NCBI GenBank assembly: GCA_902806105.1 | Contig: CADCVI010000237.1 | Location: 1 to 19,996 of the forward strand | Source: an uncultured Rubrobacteraceae bacterium | GTDB taxonomy: Bacteria; Actinomycetota; Rubrobacteria; Rubrobacterales; Rubrobacteraceae | Direction of reading: 5' to 3' | Length of the DNA stretch: 19,996 nucleotides | Shown here: piece by piece, positions 1 through 7,367 of the stretch | Layout: every line of letters starts with the position of its first letter | Numbering within the stretch: position 1 is the stretch's first letter | Translations under genes and position numbers: made by a program | The notes under the pieces: model-generated | The model's input: only the letters and a program-made list of their open reading frames with translations | Told to the model about the DNA's origin: nothing | Database searches by the model: none

Positions 1-2
1 TG

Positions 3-1076
3 GGTGAGATCAGGGCGGGCGCGGCGGGGCGTGACGCGGCCCCCGCCTTCCCCGAGGGGCCGTTCCGGTCGCTGGCGGCGGCGGGCGTGCTCTCGCTGCC
101 GGTCCCGGAGGAGCCGGGCGGGGTCGGTCGGCGGGCGTCCTTCGCCGAGGAGTGGAGGACTTTGAGGGCCGTGGCCGCCGCCGACAGCTCGGTCGGCAGG
201 ATCCTGGACGGGCACTTCAACGCCGTCGAGCGGGTCTCCGTTCTGGCCCCCGAGCCCTTGCGCAGCCGGGAGCTCGCGGCGGTCGCCGACGGGGAGAGAC
301 GGCTGGGGGTCTGGGGGGCGGATCCCATCCCCGGTGAGGGTGAGCCCGCGCGTCTCGTCGAGGCCGGGGACGGGTTCGTACTGGAGGGCGTCAAGACCTT
401 CTGCTCGGGCTCGACCGGCCTCGACCGGGCGCTCGTCCTCGTCCGGGAGACGGGCGGGGGGCCGGGTCCGCCGGTGCTCGCCTACGTGGACCTCTCCGGC
501 GGCGTCGAGGTGGACGGGGGATGGTTTCGTGGGGCGGGCATGCGCTCCTCCGAGAGCCACAGGGTCGTGTTCGACGGGGCGAAGGTGCTCGCGGTCCTCG
601 GGGAGCCCGGCGAGATAGTGCGCGAGCCCTACTTCGGCCGCGACGCGATCCGGACCGCCGTTACGTGGGCCGGCATCGCGGATCTCGCCGTCGACTCCGC
701 ACTCGATACCCTGGCCGCGAAGTCTTCGGGCAAGGAGCCCGACGACATCGTCTCCCTGGCTGCGGGCCGGATGCTCGCCGCGCGCGGCAGCATCGACCGC
801 TGGATCGAGCACGCCGCCTCCCTAGCCGACGAGGACCCGGAAAGAGCCATGACGGAGACCTCGATCCGGCTGCGCATCAACGTCGCCGAAGCCTGCCGGA
901 CCATCCTCGACGAGGCGGCCCGGGCCTGCGGCTCCCGTCCGTTCGCCGTCGGCGACGACCTGGACAGGGCCCGGCGCGACCTCGAGCTTTTCCTGTTGCA
1001 GCACCGCCTCGACCCCGCGCTGGCCCGCGACGGTCGACGGGCTATCACGGACCGTGCGGGAGGTGGCGGCCGGTGA
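3..1076 (+). CDS. Acyl-CoA dehydrogenase-family flavoprotein, 5' partial
   Basis: The reading frame is open to the first base of the window, so the GTG at 87 is probably internal and the gene starts upstream; 357 residues are visible. The visible N-terminus (FRSLAAAGVLSLPVPEEPGG) matches the helical domain of acyl-CoA dehydrogenases. The middle beta domain shows GVKTFCSGSTGLDRALVLV and a later GAGMRSSESHRVVFDGAKV. The C-terminus has the R-x-x-RDLELFLLQHRLD pattern of the family's last helices. Such enzymes bind FAD and oxidise acyl-CoA or acyl-ACP thioesters, though some relatives are flavin monooxygenases. I could not place the catalytic glutamate, so reaction and substrate are open. The stop overlaps the methyltransferase start by four bases (GTGA), which implies one operon and translational coupling. 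The family call is firm; the specific function is unknown. Confidence 0.85.
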   Translation, partial: GEIRAGAAGRDAAPAFPEGPFRSLAAAGVLSLPVPEEPGGVGRRASFAEEWRTLRAVAAADSSVGRILDGHFNAVERVSVLAPEPLRSRELAAVADGERRLGVWGADPIPGEGEPARLVEAGDGFVLEGVKTFCSGSTGLDRALVLVRETGGGPGPPVLAYVDLSGGVEVDGGWFRGAGMRSSESHRVVFDGAKVLAVLGEPGEIVREPYFGRDAIRTAVTWAGIADLAVDSALDTLAAKSSGKEPDDIVSLAAGRMLAARGSIDRWIEHAASLADEDPERAMTETSIRLRINVAEACRTILDEAARACGSRPFAVGDDLDRARRDLELFLLQHRLDPALARDGRRAITDRAGGGGR

Positions 1077-1654
1077 GCGAGAGGGAGCGCCTGCGCCAGG
1101 GCTACTTCGAGGACCTCTACTCTGATTCCCGGGATCCCTGGGGCTTCGAGACCTCCGAGTACGAGCGCCGCAAGTACGAGCGCACCCTCGGGGTGCTGAA
1201 GGATCGCCGGTACCGGCGGGCCCTGGAGGTCGGTACGTCCATCGGCGTCTTCACCGAGATGCTCGCTCCGTCGTGCGACGCGCTACTCGGGGTGGACGTC
1301 TCGGAGAAGGCGCTCTCGGTCGCGCGGGAGAGGCTCGTGGGGTTCCCCCACGTCCGGCTCGAGCTGCGCGAGCTTCCCGAAGAGATGCCGGAGGGTCCGT
1401 TCGACCTGATCCTGGCCTCGGAGGTCCTGTACTACCTGCCCCGCGGCGTGATGCTGGAGACGCTCGGGCGGTTCGAGGCTTCTCTAGAGCCCGGGGGGAG
1501 GCTGCTCGCCGTACACTGGCGCATGGAGACGGAGACCTACCCGTTGCAGGGGGACGAGGTACACGAGCTGCTCGTTCAGAATACGAGCCTGCAATTAAGA
1601 GAGACCATCGTGGAGCCAGAGTACCGGCTCGACCTTTTCGAGGACAGAGGATGA
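1073..1654 (+). CDS. NodS-like class I SAM-dependent methyltransferase
   Basis: The 193-residue protein begins at GTG 1073, overlapping the previous stop (GTGA). The same frame is open further upstream, but only this start avoids running through the dehydrogenase gene and gives a normal family length. The N-terminus carries SRDPWGFETSEYERRKYERT, typical of NodS-type methyltransferases. SAM-binding motif I is ALEVGTSIGVFTEML (residues 50–64), the motif II acid is D76 in GVDVSE, and FDLILASEVLYYL (110–122) is the motif IV region. NodS N-methylates a de-acetylated chitooligosaccharide, and many bacterial relatives sit with glycosyltransferases, so an amino-sugar or lipid-linked acceptor is plausible but inferred. 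The gene is coupled to the next one by an ATGA overlap at 1651–1654. The fold is clear; the acceptor is not. Confidence 0.85.
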   Translation: MSERERLRQGYFEDLYSDSRDPWGFETSEYERRKYERTLGVLKDRRYRRALEVGTSIGVFTEMLAPSCDALLGVDVSEKALSVARERLVGFPHVRLELRELPEEMPEGPFDLILASEVLYYLPRGVMLETLGRFEASLEPGGRLLAVHWRMETETYPLQGDEVHELLVQNTSLQLRETIVEPEYRLDLFEDRG

Positions 1655-2853
1655 ACGAGAACGACCGTATCGTCATAGTCGGAGGCGGCCCGGGGGGGCT
1701 GGCCACCGCGAGGGCCTACCGCGAATCTGGCGGACGCGCGAGCGTCACGATCCTGACCGCCGAGGACTTCCCGCCCTACAACCGCCCCCCGCTCACGAAG
1801 GAGTTTCTCCGCGGAGAGGTCGAGCGGGGTTCCCTGCCCATGCAGGGCGCGAGCTGGTACGAGGAGAACGGCGTGAAGCTCCGGCTCTCCACCCCGGCCC
1901 TCTCCCTCGACACGGACAGGGGCGTCGTGAGAACCGAGGGCGCCGATGTGCCATACGACGCCTGCGTGCTCGCCACGGGCTCCGAGCCACTGAGGATACC
2001 GGTCCCCGGCGGAGAGATGCCCGAGGTCCTCGTGATGCGCACCCTCCGGGACTCCGAGATGCTCCAGAAAAGCGTCTCGCCCGGTGGACACGCGGTGGTC
2101 GTGGGGAGCGGCTTTATAGGGTGTGAGGCGGCGGCCTCCCTCTCGCGGCTCGGGGTCCGCGTGACCCTCGTAAGCCAGGAGGATTCCCCGCAGGAGGCGC
2201 GACTCGGCCCGGAGGTAGCCCGCAGGATCCGGGGCTGGCTGGAGGGTTTCGGCGTAGACCTCCGCCTCGGGGCGAACGTCGAGGGGATCGAGCGGAAGAA
2301 CGGCGGCTTCGAGGTTGGCGTCGAGGGCGAGGGGTCGATCGAGACCGGGACCGTACTCTTCGGCACCGGCATCCGGCCGCGCACCGGCCTCGCCGAGGAG
2401 GCGGGCCTGAGTATGCAGGGCGGCGGGATCTTCACCGACTCCGCGATGCGGACGAGCGTCCCGAACGTCTTCGCCGTCGGGGACGTCGCCTACGCCATGA
2501 ACGACTCTGCCGGCACGCACCAGAAGGTCGAGCACTGGGGGGATGCCCTGAACCACGGCAGCGTCGCCGGGGCCGTACTCGCCGGAAGTGAGGCCAGGTG
2601 GAGCATGGCCCCGGGCTTCTGGTCCACGATGGCGGACAAGAGCTTGAAGTACTGGTCTTGGAGCAACGGGTGGGACGAGGTCGTGTTCGTGGACCACGTC
2701 GAGCGCGGCGACGTGCCGGAAGGGGTTGGCGAGTCCTTCACGGCCTGGTACGGGAAGGACGGAATCTGCGTCGGCGTACTCTCGCACAACTACGACGAGG
2801 ACTACGACGAGGGGCGCGGGCTCATCGAGCGGGGAGCTCCCCTGCCCCGATGA
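1651..2853 (+). CDS. FAD/NAD(P)-dependent oxidoreductase, ferredoxin-reductase-like
   Basis: The 400-residue protein starts at ATG 1651, four bases into the upstream stop. It has the two-dinucleotide-fold layout of the pyridine nucleotide-disulfide reductase superfamily. The N-terminal FAD motif is VIVGGGPGGLATA (8–20), ATG is at 108–110, the NAD(P) motif is VVVGSGFIGCEAAASLSRLG (149–168), and the second FAD motif is NVFAVGDVA (272–280). YNRPPLTK (43–50) and the EHW…AL stretch near 294–300 are characteristic of ferredoxin/rubredoxin reductases of ring-hydroxylating dioxygenases and P450 systems. The C-terminal domain (about 320–400) ends in an acidic run, YDEDYDEGRG. No CxxC redox pair is seen, so it is not a disulfide reductase. 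It probably passes electrons from NAD(P)H to a partner that is not encoded nearby; its flavoprotein neighbour is one candidate. The partner is inference. Confidence 0.85.
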   Translation: MNENDRIVIVGGGPGGLATARAYRESGGRASVTILTAEDFPPYNRPPLTKEFLRGEVERGSLPMQGASWYEENGVKLRLSTPALSLDTDRGVVRTEGADVPYDACVLATGSEPLRIPVPGGEMPEVLVMRTLRDSEMLQKSVSPGGHAVVVGSGFIGCEAAASLSRLGVRVTLVSQEDSPQEARLGPEVARRIRGWLEGFGVDLRLGANVEGIERKNGGFEVGVEGEGSIETGTVLFGTGIRPRTGLAEEAGLSMQGGGIFTDSAMRTSVPNVFAVGDVAYAMNDSAGTHQKVEHWGDALNHGSVAGAVLAGSEARWSMAPGFWSTMADKSLKYWSWSNGWDEVVFVDHVERGDVPEGVGESFTAWYGKDGICVGVLSHNYDEDYDEGRGLIERGAPLPR

Positions 2854-4535
2854 CGCTCGCCATGCCCCACAGGGAGCTACGGGCCTCGGTGGTGGTCCCC
2901 GCCCGCAACGAGGAAGCCCTGATCCGGGCCTGCCTCACCGCCCTGGCCGCCCAAGAGGATGTCCCAGCCGAACAGTACGAGGTCCTGCTCGTCCTCGACC
3001 GGTGCGAGGACGAGACGGAAGCACGGGCGCGGGAGTTCGCCTCGGAGCACCCGGCGTTCGGCCTGCACCTGCTCTACGGTCCCGGGCGAGGCGCCGGCCA
3101 CGCGCGCCGGGTCGGGATGGAGGAGGCGTGCGCCCGGCTCGTCTCGGTGGGCCGCCGCGAGGGGCTCGTCGCCTCCACCGACGCGGATACGGTGGTGGCT
3201 CCGGACTGGCTGCGCGCCCAGCTCGACGTGGCGGCGCGCGGGGCGCGAGCCATAGGCGGCAGAATAGAGCTTCGAGAAGACGAGGAGCTCCCCCGGGAAG
3301 TCGGCGAGTGGAGGGAGGAGCAGGGACGCGAGAAGCACCTGGAACTGCTTGCCACCCGTGCCCCCGATGGCGCCGCCGAGCACTGGCAGTTCAGCGGGGC
3401 CTCCCTCGCCCTCACGGCGGCGACCTACGCCGAAGTCGGGGGGCTCGAACCCCGGGCGGCGCTGGAGGACGAGTATCTGGAACGCGCGCTGGAGCGTTGC
3501 AGCATCCCCATCGAGAGGCCGCTGGCCGTGCGCGTACAAACGTCGGCGCGCACGATAGGCAGGGCTAACAGGGGCCTGGCAAGGGACCTCGCGCTCGCCT
3601 CGTGGGTCCGGCGAAACACCTTCGACGGCGACGACTTCGACATCGCGGCCATCGCCGAGACGAAGAAGGCGTCGGGGACGACGGTGAGCGTGATCCTGCC
3701 CATGGGCGGCAAGGGCAGGGGGACCTCGGCCCTGCTCGAAGCCCTGGCGCCGCTGACGGAGGCCGGGCTGGTGGACGAGAAGATCGTGCTCAGCGGCGAG
3801 GCGGGAGAGATTTCCGCCCCGCACGGAGCCCGCGTGTACCCTGACGCCGAGCTTCTCCCCGCGTTCGGGCCGGTACGGGGCTATGGGGACGCGCTTTGGC
3901 GCGGCCTCGCGGTCTCGAAGGGGGAGATCCTGCTCTTCCTCGACCCGTCCGTGCCGGATCCCGAGGGGCGCAGAGCTCTGGGCCTCATGGCTCCCCTGGT
4001 CTCGCGCGAGGCCCTCCACTTCGTAAAAGGCTTCTCCCCCGCGGGATCTGGAGAGGATCCCGGCGGTGCCATGTACCTCTCCGAGCTCGCCGCCCGGCCC
4101 CTCCTGAACCTGTACCGGCCGGAGCTCGCGGGCTTTGTAGACCCGGTCTCGGCCGAGATCGCGGCTCGCCGGGACCTGCTCATGTCCCTACCCTTCCCCG
4201 CCGGCTACGGCGCCTCCTTGAGCCTCCTCCTCGACGCTTTTAGGGAGAAGGGTATAGGCGCGCTCGCGCAAGTCCGCCTCGGCGAACGGCCCGAGAAGGG
4301 GATCCCGCTCGCCGACCTCGGGGAGGCAGCCTATGCCACCCTGACGGCCGCAATGGCCCGTATAGACGCCGGCGGCCTGGAAGACCGCGCCCCCGGCCCG
4401 CTCTTCCTCCCGCTCCCGGGGAGCCCGACGCGCCTCGGCCAGCGGCGCGTCGCCGTCGAAGAGCGACCGCCGCTCCGGAGCCTCCGGCCCTCGGACCTTG
4501 CAGAAACGACGACGCGCCGCCGGGGAGCGCGGTAA
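2850..4535 (+). CDS. Two-domain glycosyltransferase: GT2 fused to a degenerate GpgS-like domain
   Basis: The 561-residue protein starts at ATG 2850, overlapping the previous stop (ATGA); ATG 2862 is an alternative. Residues 10–260 form a GT-A family 2 domain with VVVPARNEEALI, the sugar-nucleotide/metal motif STDADT (109–114, DAD at 111–113), a donor-loop WQFSGAS and the acidic ALEDEYL (204–210). Residues 277–510 match the scaffold of glucosyl-3-phosphoglycerate synthase: GDALWRGLA, LHFVKGF, ELAARPLLNLYRPELAGFV, SLPFPAGYG and ALAQVRLG. The catalytic positions have changed there. The N/D-E-E loop reads MGGKGRG, the DSD metal motif reads DPS (365–367), and the RAHRNRPL histidine region reads ERPEKGIPL. 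The first domain should be active; the second looks non-catalytic, perhaps binding or regulatory. The tail (530–561) is basic and low complexity, and the stop lies in the loop of a terminator hairpin. The acceptor is unknown. Confidence 0.85.
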   Translation: MTLAMPHRELRASVVVPARNEEALIRACLTALAAQEDVPAEQYEVLLVLDRCEDETEARAREFASEHPAFGLHLLYGPGRGAGHARRVGMEEACARLVSVGRREGLVASTDADTVVAPDWLRAQLDVAARGARAIGGRIELREDEELPREVGEWREEQGREKHLELLATRAPDGAAEHWQFSGASLALTAATYAEVGGLEPRAALEDEYLERALERCSIPIERPLAVRVQTSARTIGRANRGLARDLALASWVRRNTFDGDDFDIAAIAETKKASGTTVSVILPMGGKGRGTSALLEALAPLTEAGLVDEKIVLSGEAGEISAPHGARVYPDAELLPAFGPVRGYGDALWRGLAVSKGEILLFLDPSVPDPEGRRALGLMAPLVSREALHFVKGFSPAGSGEDPGGAMYLSELAARPLLNLYRPELAGFVDPVSAEIAARRDLLMSLPFPAGYGASLSLLLDAFREKGIGALAQVRLGERPEKGIPLADLGEAAYATLTAAMARIDAGGLEDRAPGPLFLPLPGSPTRLGQRRVAVEERPPLRSLRPSDLAETTTRRRGAR

Positions 4536-4552
4536 GCTCCCCGGCGGCGCGT
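4512..4552. terminator. 17-bp perfect hairpin at the end of the glycosyltransferase gene
   Basis: Arms 4512–4528 (ACGCGCCGCCGGGGAGC) and 4536–4552 are perfectly complementary over 17 bp. The 7-base loop (4529–4535) contains the TAA stop of the upstream gene. There is no T-tract after it, as is common in very GC-rich genomes, so it may act as an atypical intrinsic terminator or as a 3' stabiliser. It lies between convergent genes and would form in both transcripts. Confidence 0.7.
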
Positions 4553-4571
4553 CCTGCCCGGATCTAACGAT

Positions 4572-4602
4572 GGGCTGCGAGAGGTCAAACCTCTCGCAGC
4601 CC
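4572..4602. terminator. 13-bp perfect hairpin, second of a tandem pair
   Basis: GGGCTGCGAGAGG (4572–4584) pairs perfectly with CCTCTCGCAGCCC (4590–4602) around the five-base loop TCAAA. It is followed on the plus strand by GCGCTTTCG, with no long T-run. It sits 20 bases past the first hairpin and before the converging gene that ends at 4647, so it probably terminates transcription from both sides. Confidence 0.65.
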
Positions 4603-4624
4603 GCGCTTTCGACGGTCGCCCGTA

Positions 4625-4649
4625 TAGCCCTGAAGGTATTTGAGGGCTA
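4625..4649. repeat. 7-bp inverted repeat over the stop of the small minus-strand gene
   Basis: TAGCCCT (4625–4631) and AGGGCTA (4643–4649) are complementary with an 11-base loop. The right arm contains the TAG stop of the minus-strand gene. It is a weak structure that may help end that transcript, and it is listed mainly as the third hairpin in this 140-base convergent gap. Confidence 0.35.
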
Positions 4650-5030
4650 GTTCGCCTTCTCTTCGCGGTACTCCTGGATGTCCTCCAGAACTTCCTGGGG
4701 GATGTCCAGCTCGCTGTAGACGTTGCAGGCATCCGGGTCGTCGGAGTTGGGGCAGATCTGGAAGTCCTGCTTCGACTGCCACTCCAGGATCTTGTCGCGG
4801 TTCGGAGGGTTGTAGCCCTTCTCCCGGACCTGCTGGACCATCGCCCGGACCTCTTGCTCGTTGGCGTCCTCGTCCTTGGCCAGGAGACCGACCAACTCGT
4901 CGTCCTTTGCGAAGTACACCCCGACCATCGCAAAGGTCAGGCGACCGTAGTGGCCGATGTCCTCGCCGTTCTCGAGCGCTTCCAGGATGTGACTCATCAT
5001 CGGGCTCTTGCGTAGGTCCTCGACCGGCAT
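4647..5030 (-). CDS. Small protein resembling the C-terminal domain of primase large subunit (degenerate)
   Basis: This 127-residue soluble acidic protein starts at ATG 5030 with a good ribosome-binding site, AGGAG, eight bases upstream. The order of conserved features recalls the C-terminal iron-sulfur domain of PriL/Prim2: ILEALENGEDIGHYGRLTFAM (15–35, compare LLExLxxGExLpHxaRfxL), a short helical part with an acidic D/E-rich loop, then GYNPP (72–76). Two cysteines follow (QIC at 93 and DAC at 102). In true PriL four cysteines hold a 4Fe-4S cluster. Here the first and second positions read M and R (SPMM, PPNR), so at most two ligands remain. That resemblance is from memory and is inference; the safe call is a conserved hypothetical protein. 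It stands alone, with its own promoter region upstream and convergent terminators downstream. Confidence 0.7.
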   Translation of the reverse strand: MPVEDLRKSPMMSHILEALENGEDIGHYGRLTFAMVGVYFAKDDELVGLLAKDEDANEQEVRAMVQQVREKGYNPPNRDKILEWQSKQDFQICPNSDDPDACNVYSELDIPQEVLEDIQEYREEKAN

Positions 5031-5328
5031 GAATACTGCTCCTCTCTCAAATTACGAGCCTTAAGACTACGAGAGTGTGCCCGAATAACCACCCCCGAAA
5101 CACCGGGATCACACGATTTTCGCTCCTCCCACGGAGCGCCCCGGTAGAACGCCGAGGAGCGGTCGACGCGTTACCGACAGCGAGGCCATGCATCCGACAT
5201 CGAAGCGTACCTGACCAGACGATAATCCAGCCCCGGGTCCTCGTAACCACCAGACGCACTAACTCAGGCAGCGGAAGGGGCCAGGCAAGAAGGACCGGAG
5301 GTTCTATCGACTGGGGAAGGCAAGGTTA
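5031..5328. other. Intergenic gap, no gene recognised
   Basis: This 298-base stretch separates the sirtuin end from the start of the small primase-like gene. It is less GC-biased than its surroundings and must carry the promoter of the minus-strand gene ending at 4647, but I could not pick a convincing -35/-10 pair. The only reading frame (5047–5259 minus, 70 codons) has no ribosome-binding site or recognisable protein features. No tRNA-like fold or strong hairpin was seen. Confidence 0.5.
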
Positions 5329-6063
5329 CTAGGCGTCGAGAGCCTCCACCAGAGCCGGCAGAACCTCTCCTGCCTTCCCCCGCAGCGCGTAGTCCATGAA
5401 AGGTGTCGCCGGCGTGTCGTCCAGGTTCACCTCGACGAGCACGGCCCCGGAGCGCACGGCCTCGGACGGCAGGGAGGCAGCCGGGTACACGAGGCTCGAT
5501 GTTCCGACCGAGAGGAAGACGTCGCAGCTTCGAGCCGCGGCCGAAGCTGCGGCGAAAGCGTCCTCCGGCAACGCCTCGCCGAACCACACGACGTCCGGCC
5601 GAAGGGGGGCGCCGCAGCCCGGGCACAGGGGCGGCACGCTCTCGTCGCCGGCACGCGGCTCGACCTCCAGCCCCTCCACCGAGCACTTGGAGCGCATGAT
5701 GTTGCCGTGCAGCTCCAGCACGTTCCGGCTCCCGGCCCTCTGGTGCAGGCCGTCTACGTTCTGGGTGGCGAGCGAGAAAGACGGCACGCGCCGTTCGATC
5801 TCCGCGAGGGCCAGGTGTCCCGGGTTGGGCTCGGCCCGCCGGACAAGGCTCCTGCGCCACTCGTACCACTCCCACACGAGGCGGGGATCCCGCTCGAACG
5901 CCTCGGGGGTCGCGAGCTCCTGCGGCTCGTAGCGCGCCCACAGCCCCGTCTGCGCGTCCCGGAACGTCGGCACGCCGCTCTCGGCCGAGACCCCGGACCC
6001 CGTGAGCACGGCCACGCTCCGGGCGCCACGGAGGACCGAGGCGAGCGATGCGGTTATCCCCAT
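5329..6063 (-). CDS. Sir2-family NAD-dependent deacylase (class III type)
   Basis: Starting at ATG 6063 gives 244 residues; an in-frame TTG at 6078 would add five, and neither has a decisive ribosome-binding site. Sirtuin motifs are complete. They are VLTGSGVSAESGVPTFRD (NAD-binding GAG-like loop), TQNVDGLHQRAG, catalytic H in LELHGN, VVWFGE, SVGTSS and VEVNLD. The helix reads WYEWRR, giving the YxxR pair that in CobB/SIRT5 (class III) binds succinyl or malonyl lysine, so desuccinylase activity is likely as well as deacetylation. The zinc site is unusual. The second CPGC pair is present, but the first pair is a single cysteine (KCSVEG, fourth position Glu). The gene lies 26 bases after hisS on the same strand and is probably co-transcribed. 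The enzyme uses NAD+ and releases nicotinamide and O-acyl-ADP-ribose. Confidence 0.92.
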   Translation of the reverse strand: MGITASLASVLRGARSVAVLTGSGVSAESGVPTFRDAQTGLWARYEPQELATPEAFERDPRLVWEWYEWRRSLVRRAEPNPGHLALAEIERRVPSFSLATQNVDGLHQRAGSRNVLELHGNIMRSKCSVEGLEVEPRAGDESVPPLCPGCGAPLRPDVVWFGEALPEDAFAAASAAARSCDVFLSVGTSSLVYPAASLPSEAVRSGAVLVEVNLDDTPATPFMDYALRGKAGEVLPALVEALDA

Positions 6064-6089
6064 GCCGGATCCGCCCAAGGTACTTCCGG

Positions 6090-7367
6090 TCAGGCGCCGA
6101 CGGCGCGCAGGATCGCCGCGGAGCCCCCTTCGAGGTCCAGAACCTTCTCCTCGCCGGAGGACATATCCCGCAGCTTGAGGACGTTCCGGGACAGCTCCTC
6201 GTCCCCGATGATCACCGCGAAGCTGGCCCCCGTCCGGTCGGCCTGCTTGAACTGCCCCTTCGCGCTGCGGCCGGCGTAGTCCAGGTCGCAGCGCAGGCCC
6301 GCGGCGCGCAGGGGGGCCGCGACCCTCATCGCCGGAAGCCGAGCCTCGGGTGCGAGGGTGACGAAGTAGACGTCGAGGCCGTCTTCGTCCGAGGGGGCGT
6401 TGGCGGCGAGCAGGATGCGCTCGACCCCGGTTCCGAAGCCGATGCCGGGCACGTCAGGACCGCCGAGCCCCTCCACGAGGCCGTTGTAGCGCCCCCCCGC
6501 CCCGACGGTGTCCTGTGCCCCGAGCGCGCCGCTCTTCGCCTCGAAGACCGTCATCGTGTAGTAGTCGAGCCCGCGCACGAGGCGCTCGTCCACGGAGTAC
6601 GGGACGCCCACAGCTTCCAGCCCCTCCTCGACCGCCGAGAGGTGGGCGCGGGCCTCGTCGCTCAGAAACTCCCCGATCAGGGGGGCCTCGTCCAGGACGG
6701 CCTGGGTCTCCGGGCTCTTGGAATCGAAGGTCCGCATCGGGTTCTTGTCGAGGCGGGCGCGAGAATCGGGGTCGAGGTCGGCCTCGTGAGCCTTCAGGTA
6801 GGCGCGAAGCTCGGGGACGTAGCGGCTCCTGGTCTCGAAGTCGCCGAGGTTGTTCAGGTAGACCACCTCGTCGCGCACGCCCATCGCCTTGTGCAGGTTG
6901 TAGAGCAGCGAGATCACCTCTACATCCACGAGCGGGTCCGGGGAGCCGAGGACCTCCACCCCGATCTGGACGTGCTGGCGGTACCTCCCCTTCTGCTGGC
7001 GCTCGTGCCGGAACATCGGCCCCATGTACCAGGTCTTCACGGGCTGGGCGAGCTTGTCGAGGTTGTGCTCTATGTACGCCCGGACGACCCCCGGCGTCCC
7101 CTCGGGCCTCAGCGCGAGCTCCCGCCCGCCCTTGTCCGTGAACAGGAACATCTCCTTCGTCACGATATCCGACGTCTCGCCGGAGCTTCGGACGAAAAGC
7201 TCGGCCTCCTCGAAGATCGGGAGCCGCGACTCGGTGTAGTTGTAGCGGCGGAAGAGGTCGCGGGCGACCCGCTCGACAAGCGCCCAGAGCTCGGGGCGCT
7301 CGTGCGCGTCGCGGCCGTCCCCGCCGGGGTAGACGTCGTAGGTCCCCTTCGGTCCCCGGTAGCTCAC
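6090..7367 (-). CDS. hisS: Histidine--tRNA ligase
   Basis: The 425-residue protein begins at GTG 7367, overlapping the upstream metallohydrolase stop by four bases. An upstream extension of the frame encodes only a low-complexity, Arg/Gly-rich stretch inside the neighbouring gene, so it was not used. Class II synthetase signatures are clear. They are motif 1 region RGPKGTYDVYPG (4–15), motif 2 YMGPMFRHERQQKGRYRQH (114–132), histidine motif A LVRGLDYYT (263–271), motif B VGAGGRYNGLV (288–298) and motif 3 GIGFGTGVERILL (308–320). A C-terminal anticodon-binding domain (about 330–425) follows, with AGRSAKGQFKQADRTGA and VIIGDEE. It charges tRNA-His in the cytoplasm. Length and motifs are normal for bacterial HisRS. 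It is translationally coupled to the upstream gene and followed closely by the sirtuin. Confidence 0.97.
   Translation of the reverse strand: MSYRGPKGTYDVYPGGDGRDAHERPELWALVERVARDLFRRYNYTESRLPIFEEAELFVRSSGETSDIVTKEMFLFTDKGGRELALRPEGTPGVVRAYIEHNLDKLAQPVKTWYMGPMFRHERQQKGRYRQHVQIGVEVLGSPDPLVDVEVISLLYNLHKAMGVRDEVVYLNNLGDFETRSRYVPELRAYLKAHEADLDPDSRARLDKNPMRTFDSKSPETQAVLDEAPLIGEFLSDEARAHLSAVEEGLEAVGVPYSVDERLVRGLDYYTMTVFEAKSGALGAQDTVGAGGRYNGLVEGLGGPDVPGIGFGTGVERILLAANAPSDEDGLDVYFVTLAPEARLPAMRVAAPLRAAGLRCDLDYAGRSAKGQFKQADRTGASFAVIIGDEELSRNVLKLRDMSSGEEKVLDLEGGSAAILRAVGA

Noticed and set aside
1576..2787. 403-codon minus-strand frame opposite the FAD oxidoreductase
   Set aside because: It is the antisense of a well-supported flavoprotein gene and has an Arg/Gly/His-rich composition.
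5047..5259. 70-codon minus-strand frame in the 5031–5328 gap
   Set aside because: No ribosome-binding site, atypical composition and no recognisable protein.
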